Assembly (NCBI GenBank): GCA_964549495.1
Contig: CAZJWJ010000053.1
Span: 1-35,803, forward strand
Length of the DNA: 35,803 nucleotides
Reading direction: 5' to 3'
Source of the DNA: JACKBJ01 sp964549495
Lineage (GTDB): Bacteria > Chloroflexota > Anaerolineae > Epilineales > Epilineaceae
Within the stretch, counting starts at the first letter, position 1. Every line of letters starts with the position of its first letter. Below the pieces are notes generated by a model. That model saw nothing but the letters and a program-made list of their open reading frames with translations. It had not been told where the DNA came from and searched no databases. Positions 15,513 to 23,581 of the stretch are shown one piece after another. The translations under genes were made by a program, and so were the position numbers.

Positions 15513-16520
15513 TCAGCGCGTGAGGCGCTGCCAGAGCGCCACGATTCGATCCCAGGACGACCGCAGCGCCGAATCTTCGAAACGGATCTCGGCCGCGCGG
15601 TCGGCTTCGAGCTCGCCGTCCAGGAGCCGGCGAAGGCTGCCGACGAAGCGGGCGAGCTCGGCCTCGCCGAGTCGCTCGGCGCGCTGCTCGACGTCTTCGA
15701 GCACCGATTCGAGACCCTCGCGCGCCTCTGGATTGTCGCTCTTCATGACCAGTCCGGCATTGTGCGTCACGCGCTCCAGCAGGCCGGCCCTCGGGTCCTG
15801 CCCCCGCATCAGGGCCTGCAAGCTGCCGTAGGCGCTGCGATAGGGCTCCTGCAGCTGCAGGACGCGCGGGCCGAGCTTCTGGCCGCGGAGCACGCCGAGC
15901 AGCACCTCGAGATAGGCGGCCGCGTCGGGATCGACACCCGGCTGGCGCGCCGTCCTCTCGAGCTCGGCGGCCAGCGCGCGCGCCGTCTGGCGGTCGCGAG
16001 CCCGCAGCAGGTCGGCGACATGGGCCGTCAGCGCGGCGACCCAGTCCTGGCCGGCATCGTCGCCGGCGTCGGCTGGTCTGCGCTCCGTCGCCGGCGGATC
16101 ATCGCGCTCCGGAGCGGCTTCGCGGGCGACCGGCCTCGGAGCGTCTTCCCCTTGCCGCGGGCGCCCTTCGGGCGCCCTGCCGGATGCCCGAAGGTCGGCA
16201 GCCACGGCGCGCAAGCCCTGACGGTACGGGCCCTCGACATCCTCCAAGGCCCGCTCGAGCGTGCTGCCCCCTAGCAGGTTCGAGAGCCCGGCCATGAAGG
16301 CCGCGACCTCCGGGCGCCCGGCGCCCCGGAATCGCTCGGACTGACGCTCCAGGCGCCGGCGGATCTCGGCCACCGCGGCGGCATCGCCCGAGCGGCCGGC
16401 CTGGACTGCGGCATTGCAGATGGCGTTGAGCGTGTCGGCCACTTCTCGGGCGTCGGCGCGATCCCCCGGCTCGGAATCGGTCGTCCGCCGCCGTCTGCCC
16501 TTCGAGCGCGATGCGTCCAT
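15513..16520 (-). CDS. Unrecognised helical protein with three internal repeats
   Basis: 335 residues from ATG 16520-16518, four bp after the HEAT gene stop; the frame continues upstream into that gene, so the internal ATG was chosen. After a basic start (MDASRSKGRRRR) there are three related helical blocks of about 80 residues (29-110, 161-238, 247-330), separated by an Arg/Pro/Asp-rich linker (111-158). Each block carries a helix like AAFMAGLSNLLGG / AAYLEVLLGVLRG / ARFVGSLRRLLDG, then GPYRQGLRAV / EPYRSAYGSL / EDSALRSSW. No signal peptide or membrane segment, so cytoplasmic. I know no family name. Its place behind RseP and a HEAT protein suggests a scaffold or adaptor; that is inference. 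Confidence 0.75.
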   Translation of the reverse strand: MDASRSKGRRRRTTDSEPGDRADAREVADTLNAICNAAVQAGRSGDAAAVAEIRRRLERQSERFRGAGRPEVAAFMAGLSNLLGGSTLERALEDVEGPYRQGLRAVAADLRASGRAPEGRPRQGEDAPRPVAREAAPERDDPPATERRPADAGDDAGQDWVAALTAHVADLLRARDRQTARALAAELERTARQPGVDPDAAAYLEVLLGVLRGQKLGPRVLQLQEPYRSAYGSLQALMRGQDPRAGLLERVTHNAGLVMKSDNPEAREGLESVLEDVEQRAERLGEAELARFVGSLRRLLDGELEADRAAEIRFEDSALRSSWDRIVALWQRLTR

Positions 16521-16524
16521 CGAC

Positions 16525-17601
16525 CTAGTCGTCCGGCTCTTCGACGTCACCCTGGTCTTCGAAGGCGGCCCAGCCGTCCGGATCCGCCGCGTCGTCGTCC
16601 GGCTCGTCCAGGCGCGCGAAGGAGAGCTCGCCCTCGATCAGCGCGCAGCTGGAGAGGGCGTCCTCGACCGCTTCGGCCAGGTCCTCGTCGATGCCGGCCA
16701 CGTCGGCGCCGACGGCCTCCAGGGCCCGGCGCGCGTCCTTGCCGCCGATCTCGCCCAGGGCCCAGACCGCCTCGCCGCGGATGGCGCGGTCGGTCTCGTA
16801 CTGGGCCAGGGTGATCAATGGCGACAGCGCGGCCTCGATGGCCAGCTCGCCGGCGGCGCGCACCGCCTCGAAGCGCAGCTCCGGCTCGGGTTCCTCGAGC
16901 CAGTCGAGGATGGCCTCGGACCAGCGATCGTCGGCCGAGTTGCCCATCGCGCGCAGCGCGCCGGCCCGTACCTCGATCGCGTCCTCCTCCAACGACTGCT
17001 CGATGATGCCCGGCAGGTCCGGATGCTCGGAGTAGCCGGCCGAGGCCAGCGCGCGCCGGCGCACCTCGGGATGCTCGCGCGGGTCGGCGGCCCGCTCCAA
17101 GAGCCCCTCGACCACCGGGGCCAGGCGATCGCGCAGGTGCACGCGCAGCTCGCCCAGCTCCACGAAGCGGCCCAGGGCCTCGGCGGCGCGGGCCCGCACC
17201 CGGTCGACCGGGTCGCGCTCGAGCATGCCGGCCAAACGCTCGATCAAGCCCAGCTCCCGGGACTCCCAGAGACCCTGGATGGCCAGGGCGCGCACGCGCT
17301 CGTCGGCGTCGTCGAGCAGGATCCACATCAGCGGGCGGAAGTCGCCTTGCACGTCGACCTCGCCGAAGTCGACCAGCCAGCGAGTCAATCGATGTCGCTG
17401 CTCGGCTTCCAGGGACTCCAGACGTTCTCGAAAATGACGCTGCTCGTCGGCGTCGGCGTCGGAGAGCATGCGCAACTCGCCCGGCCGATGCTCGGCATCG
17501 GGATCGGCCAGGCGTGCCAGCGTGCCCTCGAAGTCGCGCAGCGGCAGGTCGGAGGCGGCCTCGCGGATCAGCTCGTCGAGGGGCTCGGCGCGCTCGCTCA
17601 T
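16525..17601 (-). CDS. HEAT-repeat protein
   Basis: 358 residues, ATG 17601-17599 overlapping the RseP stop (ATGA). The N-terminal third is charged (LDELIREAASDLP, FRERLESLEAEQRHRLTRW). From about 100 onward there are at least five HEAT/PBS-lyase-type helical pairs: DADERVRALAIQGLWE, DPVDRVRARAAEALGRF, HPEVRRRALASAGYS, DAIEVRAGALRAMGNS, EPELRFEAVRAAGELA and DRAIRGEAVWALGEIGG. The tail is very acidic (DEPDDDAADPDG). HEAT solenoids bind proteins, and no enzymatic motif is seen. Coupled translation with a membrane protease suggests a cytoplasmic partner of RseP or of its substrate, which is inference. Confidence 0.88.
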   Translation of the reverse strand: MSERAEPLDELIREAASDLPLRDFEGTLARLADPDAEHRPGELRMLSDADADEQRHFRERLESLEAEQRHRLTRWLVDFGEVDVQGDFRPLMWILLDDADERVRALAIQGLWESRELGLIERLAGMLERDPVDRVRARAAEALGRFVELGELRVHLRDRLAPVVEGLLERAADPREHPEVRRRALASAGYSEHPDLPGIIEQSLEEDAIEVRAGALRAMGNSADDRWSEAILDWLEEPEPELRFEAVRAAGELAIEAALSPLITLAQYETDRAIRGEAVWALGEIGGKDARRALEAVGADVAGIDEDLAEAVEDALSSCALIEGELSFARLDEPDDDAADPDGWAAFEDQGDVEEPDD

Positions 17602-18905
17602 GGCCGGATGGCTCCTCCGAAGAGCTCGTAGACCGTGATCACCATCATCAGGCCGATGACCAGGACGAAGCCGATCAGGTGCACCACCGCCTCGCGGGTG
17701 GGCTCGATGCGCCGGCCGCGCAGGGCCTCGAAGAGGATGAAGAGCAGGCGGCCGCCGTCCAGGGCCGGGATGGGCACCAGGTTGATGATGCCCAGGTTGA
17801 TCGAGAGCAGGGCCATGAAGCCGAAGAAGGTGGCCGCACCCTGCTCGCCGGCTTGCTGGCTGATCTTGGCGATGCCCACCGGGCCGGCGATGTCGGCCGC
17901 CAGCTGGCCCGTGATCATGCGGTAGATGCCGTCGACCATTGCCACCATCAACATCATGGTCTGGCGCGGCCCGAAGAGCGCCGCCTCGGCCAGCCCCATG
18001 GGCTCGACCACGGTCAGCGAGCCGATGCTGATGCCCATCATGCCGCGGTCCTCGACGGCGTTGAGCTCCGGCACGACCGAGGTCTCGACGACCTCCAGTT
18101 GGCCGCGCAGGACGATGGGCTCCTCGATCGATCCGCTCAGGGGCCCGAGGAGCAGGTCGCCGGCCTCGAGCTCGCCGGCCGGCGCCACCACCCGCCGGGC
18201 GTGCAGCTGCGACAGGCCGGACAGCTCGGATACCGGCTCGGTGCCCAGGCCGTCGACCGAGACGTCGACCGCCACCGGATCGACGCCGCGCAAGAGGGTC
18301 AGGGCCATCTCTTGGTCCGTATGGGCGTCCGTGGCCTGGATGAAGGCCATCGAGCCCATCGACTCGCCCTCTGCCGGCTCGCCTTCCACCGGCAGCTCGG
18401 TCAGCAGCTGGCCGTCGACGGCCAGCACGATGTCGCCGCCGGTCAGGCCGGCCCGGTCGGCCGGATCGTCCGGACTGACCGCCAGGATCTGCACCAGGCC
18501 CTCGCCCTGGGGCAAGACGGAGGCCGCGCCGGTGGACCAGGCCACGCCCGAGAGGATGACCGCGGCCAGCAGGAAGTTGAAGAGCGGGCCGGCGAAGAGC
18601 ACGGCGGCTCGGGCGCGCTTGGACTTGCTGGCGAAGGCGCCGGGGATGTCCGGGTCGTCCTCGCCGGCCAGGCGCACGAAACCGCCCAAGGGTAGAGCGT
18701 TGAGCGTGTAGTCGGTGCCGTCGTGGGTGAAGACCTTGACCAGGCGGGGCGGGAAACCGATCCCGAACTCGTCGACCCGCACCTTGTTCCATTTGGCCAG
18801 GACGAAATGGCCCAGCTCGTGCACCAAGACGAGCGGGAAGAGGGCCAAGAAGAAGTAGATGACCTGGACCAGGGGTCCGGGGAGTTGGCTGAGGGCTTGG
18901 CTCAT
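17598..18905 (-). CDS. rseP: RseP-type site-2 zinc metalloprotease (M50)
   Basis: 435 residues. The first membrane helix carries HELGH (H29-E30-L-G-H33), the zinc site and catalytic Glu. The C-terminal membrane region carries NLVPIPALDGGR, the third zinc ligand motif of S2P enzymes. LPLGGFVRLAGEDDP is the conserved loop after the first helix. A PDZ domain lies at about 140-235 (DPADRAGLTGGDIVLAVDGQLL), with a possible second degenerate one after it. Family members cut transmembrane anti-sigma factors and signal peptides within the membrane. The sigma/anti-sigma pair at 2837-4632 is a conceivable substrate source but is 13 kb away. Divergent from prfA; first gene of an operon with the HEAT gene. 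Confidence 0.93.
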   Translation of the reverse strand: MSQALSQLPGPLVQVIYFFLALFPLVLVHELGHFVLAKWNKVRVDEFGIGFPPRLVKVFTHDGTDYTLNALPLGGFVRLAGEDDPDIPGAFASKSKRARAAVLFAGPLFNFLLAAVILSGVAWSTGAASVLPQGEGLVQILAVSPDDPADRAGLTGGDIVLAVDGQLLTELPVEGEPAEGESMGSMAFIQATDAHTDQEMALTLLRGVDPVAVDVSVDGLGTEPVSELSGLSQLHARRVVAPAGELEAGDLLLGPLSGSIEEPIVLRGQLEVVETSVVPELNAVEDRGMMGISIGSLTVVEPMGLAEAALFGPRQTMMLMVAMVDGIYRMITGQLAADIAGPVGIAKISQQAGEQGAATFFGFMALLSINLGIINLVPIPALDGGRLLFILFEALRGRRIEPTREAVVHLIGFVLVIGLMMVITVYELFGGAIRP

Positions 18906-19004
18906 CGCGGCAGCGTTCCTTTGGATCGAACCATGTGGCCGGCCATCGGGACCGACCGCTCCGCATGATTCTAGCAGCGCGCGGGGACCGTCGAAAGCGC
19001 GCTA

Positions 19005-19019
19005 TGCTATACTCTGCCG
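19005..19019 (+). promoter_or_regulatory. Extended -10 promoter for prfA operon
   Basis: TGCTATACTCTGCCG contains an extended -10 (TGC followed by TATACT, 19008-19013), 67 bp before the prfA start. No good -35 is visible, as common with extended -10 promoters. A near-identical 15-mer lies before the heptose-kinase gene at 23528-23542. Confidence 0.5.
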
Positions 19020-19079
19020 CCCCTTCGACCGCCTTCAGAGGCATCTTGATCCACCGCCGGCCCGGCCGGCTGGAAAGCC

Positions 19080-20180
19080 ATGAACAGCCTTCCCTTCGAC
19101 GAGCTCGATCGCGTCGAGCAGCGATACGAGGACCTGATCGCCAGCATGGCGCGGCCCGAGGTGGCCACCGATCCCGATCGCCTGCGCGAGATCGGTCAGG
19201 AGCAGGCCGAGATCGAGCCCCTGGTCGTGGCCTATCGCGAGCTGCGCGAGCTGCGCGCCTTGCTGGTCGAGACCCGGTCGATGCAGGAAGGCCAGCTGGA
19301 GGCCGACATGGCCGAGTTGGTCGAGGCCGAGCTGGCCGAGCTGGAGTCGCGCCAGGAAGCGCTGACCGGCCAGATCGAGCTGATGCTGGTGCCCAAGGAT
19401 CCGCGCGACGACAAGGACGTCATCGTCGAGATCCGCGCCGGCACGGGCGGCGACGAGGCCGGCCTCTTCGCGGCCGACCTCTTCCGGATGTACCAGCGCT
19501 ACGCCGAGAACCAGCGCTTCAAGGTGGACGTGATCTCCACCAGCACCTCAGGCATCGGGGGCATCAAGGAGATCATCTTCGAGGTCTCCGGCAAGGGCGC
19601 CTTCTCCAAGCTCAAGTGGGAGCGCGGCGTGCACCGGGTGCAGCGGGTGCCGGCCACCGAGACCCAGGGGCGGATCCACACCTCCACCGCCACCGTTGCG
19701 GTGCTGCCCGAGATGGACGAGATCGAGATCCAGGTGCCCGATAGCGACATCCGCATCGACGTCTTCCGCTCCTCCGGGCCCGGCGGGCAGTCGGTCAACA
19801 CCACCGACTCGGCGGTGCGCATCACCCATCTGCCCACCGGCCTGGTGGTCAGCTCGCAGGACGAGAAGTCGCAGCTGCAGAATCGCAAGAAGGCCATGCA
19901 GGTGCTGCGGGCGCGCCTCTACGAGCAGGAAGAACAGCGCCAGCTGGCCGAGCTGGGCGCGGCCCGGCGCGAGCAGGTGGGCAGCGGCGAGCGCTCCGAG
20001 AAGATCCGGACCTACAATTTTCCCCAGAGCCGCGTGACCGATCACCGCATCGGCCTGACCTCGCACCGCCTGGAAGGCATCCTGGCCGGCGAGATCGACG
20101 AGTTCCTCGACGCCCTCGAAGCCGAGGACCGGTCCCTGCGCCTGTCCGAGGCCCGCGCCGGCAGCGCCGAGCCGGCCTGA
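19080..20180 (+). CDS. prfA: Peptide chain release factor 1
   Basis: 366 residues with the peptidyl-hydrolysis motif GGQ in RSSGPGGQSVNTTDSAVRITH. The stop-codon recognition motif is P-A-T (VQRVPATETQGRIHTS), the PxT form of RF1; RF2 would have SPF. RF1 reads UAA and UAG, so it would not compete for the in-frame UGA at 1128-1130. Other landmarks are EIRAGTGGDEAGLFA and KIRTYNFPQSRVTDHRI. GGAAAG lies just before ATG 19080. The gene heads a run with prmC, which methylates the GGQ Gln; that pairing is a common bacterial arrangement. Confidence 0.97.
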   Translation: MNSLPFDELDRVEQRYEDLIASMARPEVATDPDRLREIGQEQAEIEPLVVAYRELRELRALLVETRSMQEGQLEADMAELVEAELAELESRQEALTGQIELMLVPKDPRDDKDVIVEIRAGTGGDEAGLFAADLFRMYQRYAENQRFKVDVISTSTSGIGGIKEIIFEVSGKGAFSKLKWERGVHRVQRVPATETQGRIHTSTATVAVLPEMDEIEIQVPDSDIRIDVFRSSGPGGQSVNTTDSAVRITHLPTGLVVSSQDEKSQLQNRKKAMQVLRARLYEQEEQRQLAELGAARREQVGSGERSEKIRTYNFPQSRVTDHRIGLTSHRLEGILAGEIDEFLDALEAEDRSLRLSEARAGSAEPA

Positions 20181-20204
20181 GCGCCGATCGCGAGCTCGAG
20201 CCCG

Positions 20205-21134
20205 GTGACGCCCGCGACGAGCGACGGCGCGCCGGCCACCGTCGGCCAGGCGCTGCGGCGGGCGCACCGCCTGATCGAATCCGGCCGGATCGGATCCGAC
20301 AGCCCGGAGCTCGATGCCCAGCTGCTACTGGCAGATCTGCGCGCCTGCTCCCGCGCGCGGCTGATGGCCGACTTGCGCGAGCCTCTGGACGCCGGCACCT
20401 GGTCACGACTGGAGCGGCGCTGCCTGCGCCGCGCCGGCGGGGAGTCGGTGGCCTACATCTTAGGGCGCGCCGCCTTCCACACCATCGAGCTCGAGGTGGG
20501 GCCGGCCGTCCTGGTGCCCCGGCCCGAAACCGAGCTCTTGGTCGAAGCAGCGCTGGATTGGCTCGAAGGGCGCCGGGAGCGGACCGACCTACGCGCCATC
20601 GACGTCGGGACCGGCTCGGGGGCCATCATCCTGGCCCTGGCCGCGGCCCTGCGCCAGCGCGGCTGGCTGGATGAGACCTCGATGCGACCGGGCATCGAGC
20701 TGCTGGCCGTCGACATCTCGGCCGAGGCCTTGGCGATCGCGGAGCGCAACGCGCGTCGGCTGGACTTGGCGGGCCGGATCCGCTTCGAGCGGGAGGACCT
20801 GCTGCCCGAGCCCGCCGGCCGCTACGACCTGATCCTGGCCAACCTGCCCTACATCGGCCTCGAGGACCGGCATCGGGTGGAGCCGGGGGTCGACCGCCAC
20901 GAGCCCCATCTGGCGCTCTACGCGGGCCCGGACGGCCTGACCTTGCTGCGCCGGATGATCGACCGCCTGCCGGAGGTGCTTCGGCCGGGCGGTCTGGCGC
21001 TTCTGGAGATGGGCGATCGCCAGGGGCCGGCGCTCCTGGACATGGCCCGCAAGCGGCTGCCCGAGGCGCGGATCGAGCTGCGGGCCGACCTGGCCGGCCT
21101 GGACCGCATGCTCCGCATCGAGCGCCGGCCATGA
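20205..21134 (+). CDS. prmC: Release factor glutamine methyltransferase
   Basis: 309 residues starting at GTG 20205, 24 bp after the prfA stop. The N-terminal helical domain (SPELDAQLLLADLRACSRARLMADL) binds the release factor. The SAM-binding loop is DVGTGSGAIILALA, and DISAEALAIAERNARRL is the following acidic strand. The substrate motif reads NLPYI rather than the common NPPY; Asn and Tyr, the important residues, are kept. AVLVPRPETELLVEAAL is another family landmark. The enzyme N5-methylates the Gln of GGQ in RF1 and RF2. Its stop overlaps the next start (ATGA), tying it to the glycosyltransferase genes. Confidence 0.94.
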   Translation: MTPATSDGAPATVGQALRRAHRLIESGRIGSDSPELDAQLLLADLRACSRARLMADLREPLDAGTWSRLERRCLRRAGGESVAYILGRAAFHTIELEVGPAVLVPRPETELLVEAALDWLEGRRERTDLRAIDVGTGSGAIILALAAALRQRGWLDETSMRPGIELLAVDISAEALAIAERNARRLDLAGRIRFEREDLLPEPAGRYDLILANLPYIGLEDRHRVEPGVDRHEPHLALYAGPDGLTLLRRMIDRLPEVLRPGGLALLEMGDRQGPALLDMARKRLPEARIELRADLAGLDRMLRIERRP

Positions 21135-22276
21135 TCCTGGGCATCGATGCCAGCCGGAGCTTCGGGCCCCGACCCACCGGCACCGAGCATTACGCCAGCC
21201 AAGTCACGCGGGGCATCGTGCGGCGCGGCCGGCACCGCTGTCGGCTCTACTGCCGCCAGATGCCGATCGACCCGCCGGATGGCGCGGAGATCCGGCTGCT
21301 GCCGGCCCGGCGCCTGTGGACCCACCGGCGCCTGGCCTCCGAATTGCGCCGCCATCCGCCGGACCTGCTCTTCGTGCCGGCGCACGTCCTGCCCCTGCCC
21401 TGCCCGGTGCCGGCGGTCGTGACGGTCCACGACCTGGGCTACGAGCACTTCCCGGCGGCCCATCCGCTGACGCGCCGGCTCTACCTGCGCTGGAGCACGC
21501 GCCGGCACGCGCGCATCGCCGCCGGCATCCTGGCCGACTCGGCAGCCACGCGGGACGACCTGGTGGCGCTCTACGGCGCCCGGCCCGAGCGCATCCGGGT
21601 GGTCCACCTGGCAGCCGACGAGATCTTCCGGCCGGCGGGTCCGGCCGAGGTGGCCGCGATCCGGGCCCGGCTGGGCCTCCCGGCCGATGCGCGCTACCTC
21701 CTGCACGTGGGCACGCTGCAGCCGCGCAAGAATCTGGGCCGGCTCCTGCGGGCCTTCTCCTCCATCGCGCCCGAGGATCCCGAGCTGCATCTGGTCCTGG
21801 CCGGCATGCCGGGCTGGGGCGGCAGCGATTGGGCGGGCGACCTGGAGCGGCTTGGGCTGAGCGACCGCATCCACCTGCCGGGCTACCTGCCGCGCGAGCA
21901 GCTGCCGGCGCTCTACAGCGGCGCGCTGGCGCTGGTCCTGCCCAGCCTCTTCGAGGGCTTTGGCCTGCCTGTGCTCGAGGCCATGGCCTGCGGCACGCCG
22001 GTGGCCTGCGCCGACCGCTCGAGCCTGCCCGAGGTGGCCGGCGACGCGGCCCTGCTCTTCGATCCGCTGGACGAGGCCGCCATCGCCGCCGCCCTGCGCC
22101 GCCTGCGTGACGAGGCGGGGCTGCGCCGGTCGCTCGCGCAGGCCGGCCTCCTGCGCGCCGCCGAGTTCTCCTGGCAGCGCTGCGCCGACGAGACCCTGGA
22201 CTGGCTCGAGACCGTGGCCGCGGCGCGGGATCCCGGCCTTGTCCACGAAGGTGGGGCGGGGAATCGCGACCGATGA
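21131..22276 (+). CDS. Glycosyltransferase family 4
   Basis: 381 residues, ATG 21131 overlapping the prmC stop. It is a GT-B fold. The N-domain starts MILGIDASRSFGPRPTGTEHYA, with the glycine-rich acceptor loop, and contains VVTVHDLGYEHFP. The C-domain has YLLHVGTLQPRKNLGRLL, DRIHLPGYLPREQLPALYSGA and PSLFEGFGLPVLEAMACGTPVA, with the E-x7-E nucleotide-sugar motif. No membrane segment; likely works at the cytoplasmic face, transferring a sugar from a nucleotide-activated donor. Donor and acceptor cannot be told from sequence. Context with a heptosyltransferase-like gene and murJ suggests an envelope or S-layer glycan. Confidence 0.92.
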   Translation: MILGIDASRSFGPRPTGTEHYASQVTRGIVRRGRHRCRLYCRQMPIDPPDGAEIRLLPARRLWTHRRLASELRRHPPDLLFVPAHVLPLPCPVPAVVTVHDLGYEHFPAAHPLTRRLYLRWSTRRHARIAAGILADSAATRDDLVALYGARPERIRVVHLAADEIFRPAGPAEVAAIRARLGLPADARYLLHVGTLQPRKNLGRLLRAFSSIAPEDPELHLVLAGMPGWGGSDWAGDLERLGLSDRIHLPGYLPREQLPALYSGALALVLPSLFEGFGLPVLEAMACGTPVACADRSSLPEVAGDAALLFDPLDEAAIAAALRRLRDEAGLRRSLAQAGLLRAAEFSWQRCADETLDWLETVAAARDPGLVHEGGAGNRDR

Positions 22277-23490
22277 GCGCCGAACATGGCCGGCCGCGCA
22301 TCCTGGTCGTCAAGCTCTCCGACTTCGGGGACGCGCTGCTCACCACGCCGGCCCTGGCCCGAATTCGCGCGGCCTTGCCGGAGGCGCGCATCGATGCCCT
22401 GAGCACCGAGATCGGCGCCGTCGCCTACCGCCACTCGGGCTTGGTCGACCGGGTCCTGCGCTTCGAGAAGGGGCGCTATGATCGGCCCGGCGGGCTCCTG
22501 GCGCATCCGACCGCGCCGCTGCAGCTGGCTCGGCGCCTGCGCGCGCGGGGCTACGACGCGCTTGCCCTGATGCACAGCCTGACCACGCGCTTCGGGAGCA
22601 TCAAGCACGCCGCGCTCTGTCTGGCCTCCGGCGCGCCGGTGCGGGCCGGCATTCGCCGTCCGGGCAGTCCGCGCGGAGCCTTTCTGACCCATTGGGGAAT
22701 CGATCGCGGCTTCGACGGCCAGCACAGCGTCGAGATGGGCCTGCGCGTGGCCGACGCGCTGCTCGAGGCCTTGGATGCCCTGCCCTTGCCCACCGAAGCG
22801 AGCCGGCGCGCGGGCCTCGATCATCTGCGCTTCGAGCCAGGCGACGAGGCCGAGGCGTGCGCCGATGCGCTCCTGGGCAAGCTCGCGCCGCGGGATGCCA
22901 CGTCGGTCGGTCGGGGCCCGGGCTCGAGCGGGGCGCCGCTGGTGGCCGTCCATCCCGGATCCGGTGCCTTCAGCCTGGCGCGGCGCTGGCGCCCAGAGGG
23001 CTTCGCGGCCGTGGCCGACGGCCTGGCGAGATCGGGCGCCCGCATCCTCTTGGTCGGGCGATCTGGCGACGGGCTCGCCGAGCTCCGCCAGGCCATGGCC
23101 GAGCCGCCGGCGCTGGATCTGGGCGATCGGACCGACCTGCCCGGCCTGGCGGCCGTCCTCTCCCGTTGCGACCTCCTGCTGGGCAACGACAGCGGGGTGA
23201 CCCATCTGGCCACGGCCATGGGCTGCCCGGTGCTGGCGCTCTTCGGGCCCAGTAACCCCGTCGCCTGGGGGCCCTGGTGGCCCGGCTTCGACCGCTCCGG
23301 CCGGCCCGCAGCCAGCCCGCATCGCATCCTGCGCCTGGGCCTGCCCTGCCAGCCCTGCTTCTACGTCGGACATCGGCGCGGCAGCCCTCGAGGCTGTCCG
23401 CAGCGCGACTGCCTGGCGTGGCTGCCGGTCGAAGGGGTGCTGGATGCCGCGCTCGATTTGCTCGGCCGGTCGGGCAAGGCGCCGGCATGA
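22273..23490 (+). CDS. Glycosyltransferase family 9 (heptosyltransferase-like)
   Basis: 405 residues; ATG 22273 overlaps the previous stop. It opens RILVVKLSDFGDALLTTPALARI, the GT9 signature. Further motifs are VAVHPGSGAFSLARRWRPEGFAAVA (donor-binding Lys/Arg region), ILLVGRSGD and LLLGNDSGVTHLATAMGCPVLALFGPSNP, the conserved ADP-heptose pocket motif of WaaC/WaaF-like enzymes. A Cys-rich stretch near the end (GLPCQPCFYVGHRRGSPRGC) is common in GT9. It probably transfers a heptose from ADP-heptose, since genes for making that donor follow at 23582-25158. It is separated from them by 91 bp holding a likely promoter. Confidence 0.9.
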   Translation: MSAEHGRPRILVVKLSDFGDALLTTPALARIRAALPEARIDALSTEIGAVAYRHSGLVDRVLRFEKGRYDRPGGLLAHPTAPLQLARRLRARGYDALALMHSLTTRFGSIKHAALCLASGAPVRAGIRRPGSPRGAFLTHWGIDRGFDGQHSVEMGLRVADALLEALDALPLPTEASRRAGLDHLRFEPGDEAEACADALLGKLAPRDATSVGRGPGSSGAPLVAVHPGSGAFSLARRWRPEGFAAVADGLARSGARILLVGRSGDGLAELRQAMAEPPALDLGDRTDLPGLAAVLSRCDLLLGNDSGVTHLATAMGCPVLALFGPSNPVAWGPWWPGFDRSGRPAASPHRILRLGLPCQPCFYVGHRRGSPRGCPQRDCLAWLPVEGVLDAALDLLGRSGKAPA

Positions 23491-23527
23491 GCCCGACCGG
23501 CGCGGCTGCGTCGCTCGCTCGCGCCTG

Positions 23528-23542
23528 TGCTATGGTCTGCCG
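23528..23542 (+). promoter_or_regulatory. Extended -10 promoter for the heptose kinase operon
   Basis: TGCTATGGTCTGCCG differs by two bases from the prfA element at 19005-19019. It contains TGC followed by TATGGT (23531-23536) and lies 39 bp before the rfaE1 ATG. The -35 is not evident. Confidence 0.4.
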
Positions 23543-23581
23543 GTCCGATCGCGGACCGAGGCTCAGCAGGAGCGATGGCGC

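Noticed and set aside
16525..19044. An 839-codon minus-strand frame spanning RseP and the HEAT gene
   Set aside because: Its first part is an Arg/Pro/Gly-rich off-frame reading of rseP; only the C-terminal part from the internal ATG at 17601 is the real HEAT protein.
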